This document shows, one piece after another, positions 63,285-64,000 of a stretch of DNA of 64,000 bases (positions within the stretch are counted from its first letter, which is position 1; each line of letters opens with the position of its first letter). The stretch is taken from contig NZ_CP108529.1 in the NCBI RefSeq assembly GCF_036002945.1, positions 1,736,001 through 1,800,000 of the forward strand, written 5' to 3'. This stretch comes from Streptomyces sp. NBC_01224 (GTDB lineage Bacteria > Actinomycetota > Actinomycetes > Streptomycetales > Streptomycetaceae). The position numbers were made by a program, and so were the translations under genes. The notes under the pieces were generated by a model. That model was not told the DNA's origin. It did no database searches and was given only the letters and a program-made list of their open reading frames with translations.

Positions 63285-63899
63285 ATGGATACGCACCTGG
63301 AGACGGCACCCACGATTCCCACGATCGATCTGGAGCCCGCGGCCCGGCAGATCGCCGGCCTGCTCGACGGTATCGACGCACAGCAGCTGGCCGGCCCGAC
63401 GCCCTGTCCCGACTACACGGTACGGGAGCTGCTCGCCCACGTGATCGGGCTGACCACGGCCTTCCGCGACGCGGCACGCAAGGACTTCGGACCGACGGCC
63501 GACACCGCCCCCGACGCCACACTCCCGGTCCTCCGTGACGGCTGGCGCGAAGCGCTGCCGCCACTGCTGGACGAGCTGGTGACGGCATGGCGCGATCCTG
63601 CCGCCCGGCAGGGGATGACCAGGGCCGGCGGCGTGGATCTGCCGGGCGAGGTGGCCGCGGTGATCGCGCTGGACGAGCTGGTCATCCACGGCTGGGACCT
63701 GGCCCGGTCGACCGGCCAGAAGTACGAGGCGGACGAGGCGAGCCTTCTCGTCTCGCTGGCCATGCTGACTCCCAGCGACACCGTCCCCCGGTCCGAGCAC
63801 GTCTTCGGTCCGCCGGTTCCGGTCCCGGACGACGCACCCCTGGTCGACCGGGCCGTCGCCATGAGCGGCCGCCGCCCGGACTGGCAGCCGGGCGACTGA
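63285..63899 (+). CDS. TIGR03086/mycothiol-dependent maleylpyruvate isomerase family protein
   Basis: A 204-residue DinB-like four-helix protein. It has the early motif IDLEPAARQIAGLLDGIDAQ, CPDYTVRELLAHVIGLTTAF with a metal-ligand His, and the second ligand region ALDELVIHGWDLARSTGQ. Proteins of this group are metal-dependent and use mycothiol; the substrate here is unknown. ATG 63285 is chosen with GGAGCAG about 10 bases upstream. It is preceded by the amidohydrolase relic; nothing is recognised in the final 100 bases of the window. Confidence 0.88.
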   Translation: MDTHLETAPTIPTIDLEPAARQIAGLLDGIDAQQLAGPTPCPDYTVRELLAHVIGLTTAFRDAARKDFGPTADTAPDATLPVLRDGWREALPPLLDELVTAWRDPAARQGMTRAGGVDLPGEVAAVIALDELVIHGWDLARSTGQKYEADEASLLVSLAMLTPSDTVPRSEHVFGPPVPVPDDAPLVDRAVAMSGRRPDWQPGD

Positions 63900-64000
63900 G
63901 CGGCGGGCAGCCGAGGCCGGTGGGCCGGGGCGAAACGGGACGGCCCGAGGCGCTGGGCCGGGACGGCCGGTGGCCGGACCCGGCCCGGGTCAGCTCAGCA

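Noticed and set aside
1..64000. CRISPR array, rRNA operon, retron or toxin-antitoxin pair
   Set aside because: No regularly spaced direct repeats, rRNA segments, reverse transcriptase or convincing small toxin-antitoxin gene pairs were seen by reading; a computed search could still find a weak case.

Overview
The window looks like a stretch of a Streptomyces chromosome. Coding DNA is very G+C rich with G/C-saturated third codon positions. Several genes belong to families expanded in streptomycetes (SAM methyltransferases of the Methyltransf_19 type, GH18/CBM chitinase with a DasR-like operator, allantoin regulon next to malate synthase, LacI/GntR-controlled sugar ABC systems). This assignment is by family content; no database was searched.

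Layout. (1) 1-14.6 kb is an accessory, insertion-sequence-rich zone: a cold-shock gene, several unknown genes, remnants of IS1182, IS5-like, IS3 and IS481 transposases, two broken tyrosine recombinases, a FabF-type ketosynthase with a divergent TetR regulator and twin operators, a TnpB-Lrp chimeric regulator beside an IS200/IS605 TnpA, an intact IS3 element with target duplication, and the 3' half of a tRNA that looks like an integration scar. (2) 14.7-31.9 kb is a glycan-utilisation island that reads as less G+C-extreme than its flanks: ADP-ribosylglycohydrolase homologue, GH2 beta-mannosidase-like enzyme and FAD oxidoreductase on the minus strand; a LacI regulator; an ABC importer with a YesL/DUF624-like membrane protein on the plus strand; then an exported multidomain glycosidase and a CE7-type acetylesterase. 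IS21 and IS630 remnants interrupt it. A nearly identical 14-bp palindrome precedes both divergent operons and is the likely LacI operator.

(3) 32-55.8 kb looks like ordinary Streptomyces chromosome: ROK kinase plus ribose-type ABC importer with two tandem binding proteins, a GntR regulator and a divergent Gfo/Idh/MocA dehydrogenase; thioesterase, P450, a DHFR-LuxR chimeric ORF, SDR and aldo/keto reductase; the allantoin pathway (allantoicase, allantoinase, IclR regulator) with malate synthase about 5 kb away and shared palindromes in front of both; a MacB-like ABC pair divergent from a two-component system. From memory, S. coelicolor has a similar gene order around its allantoin genes; this was not checked. 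(4) 55.8-64 kb is again accessory or decaying: an unknown 430-residue protein, an IS1182 remnant, a secreted GH18 chitinase with a DasR-type site, a 5'-truncated VWA gene, an FnIII lipoprotein, an amidohydrolase pseudogene and a DinB/maleylpyruvate-isomerase family protein.

No CRISPR array, rRNA gene, complete tRNA gene or secondary-metabolite megasynthase was seen. The strongest candidate for an undescribed system is the LacI-controlled island at 14.7-31.9 kb. The strongest single-gene oddities are the TnpB-Lrp and DHFR-LuxR chimeras.
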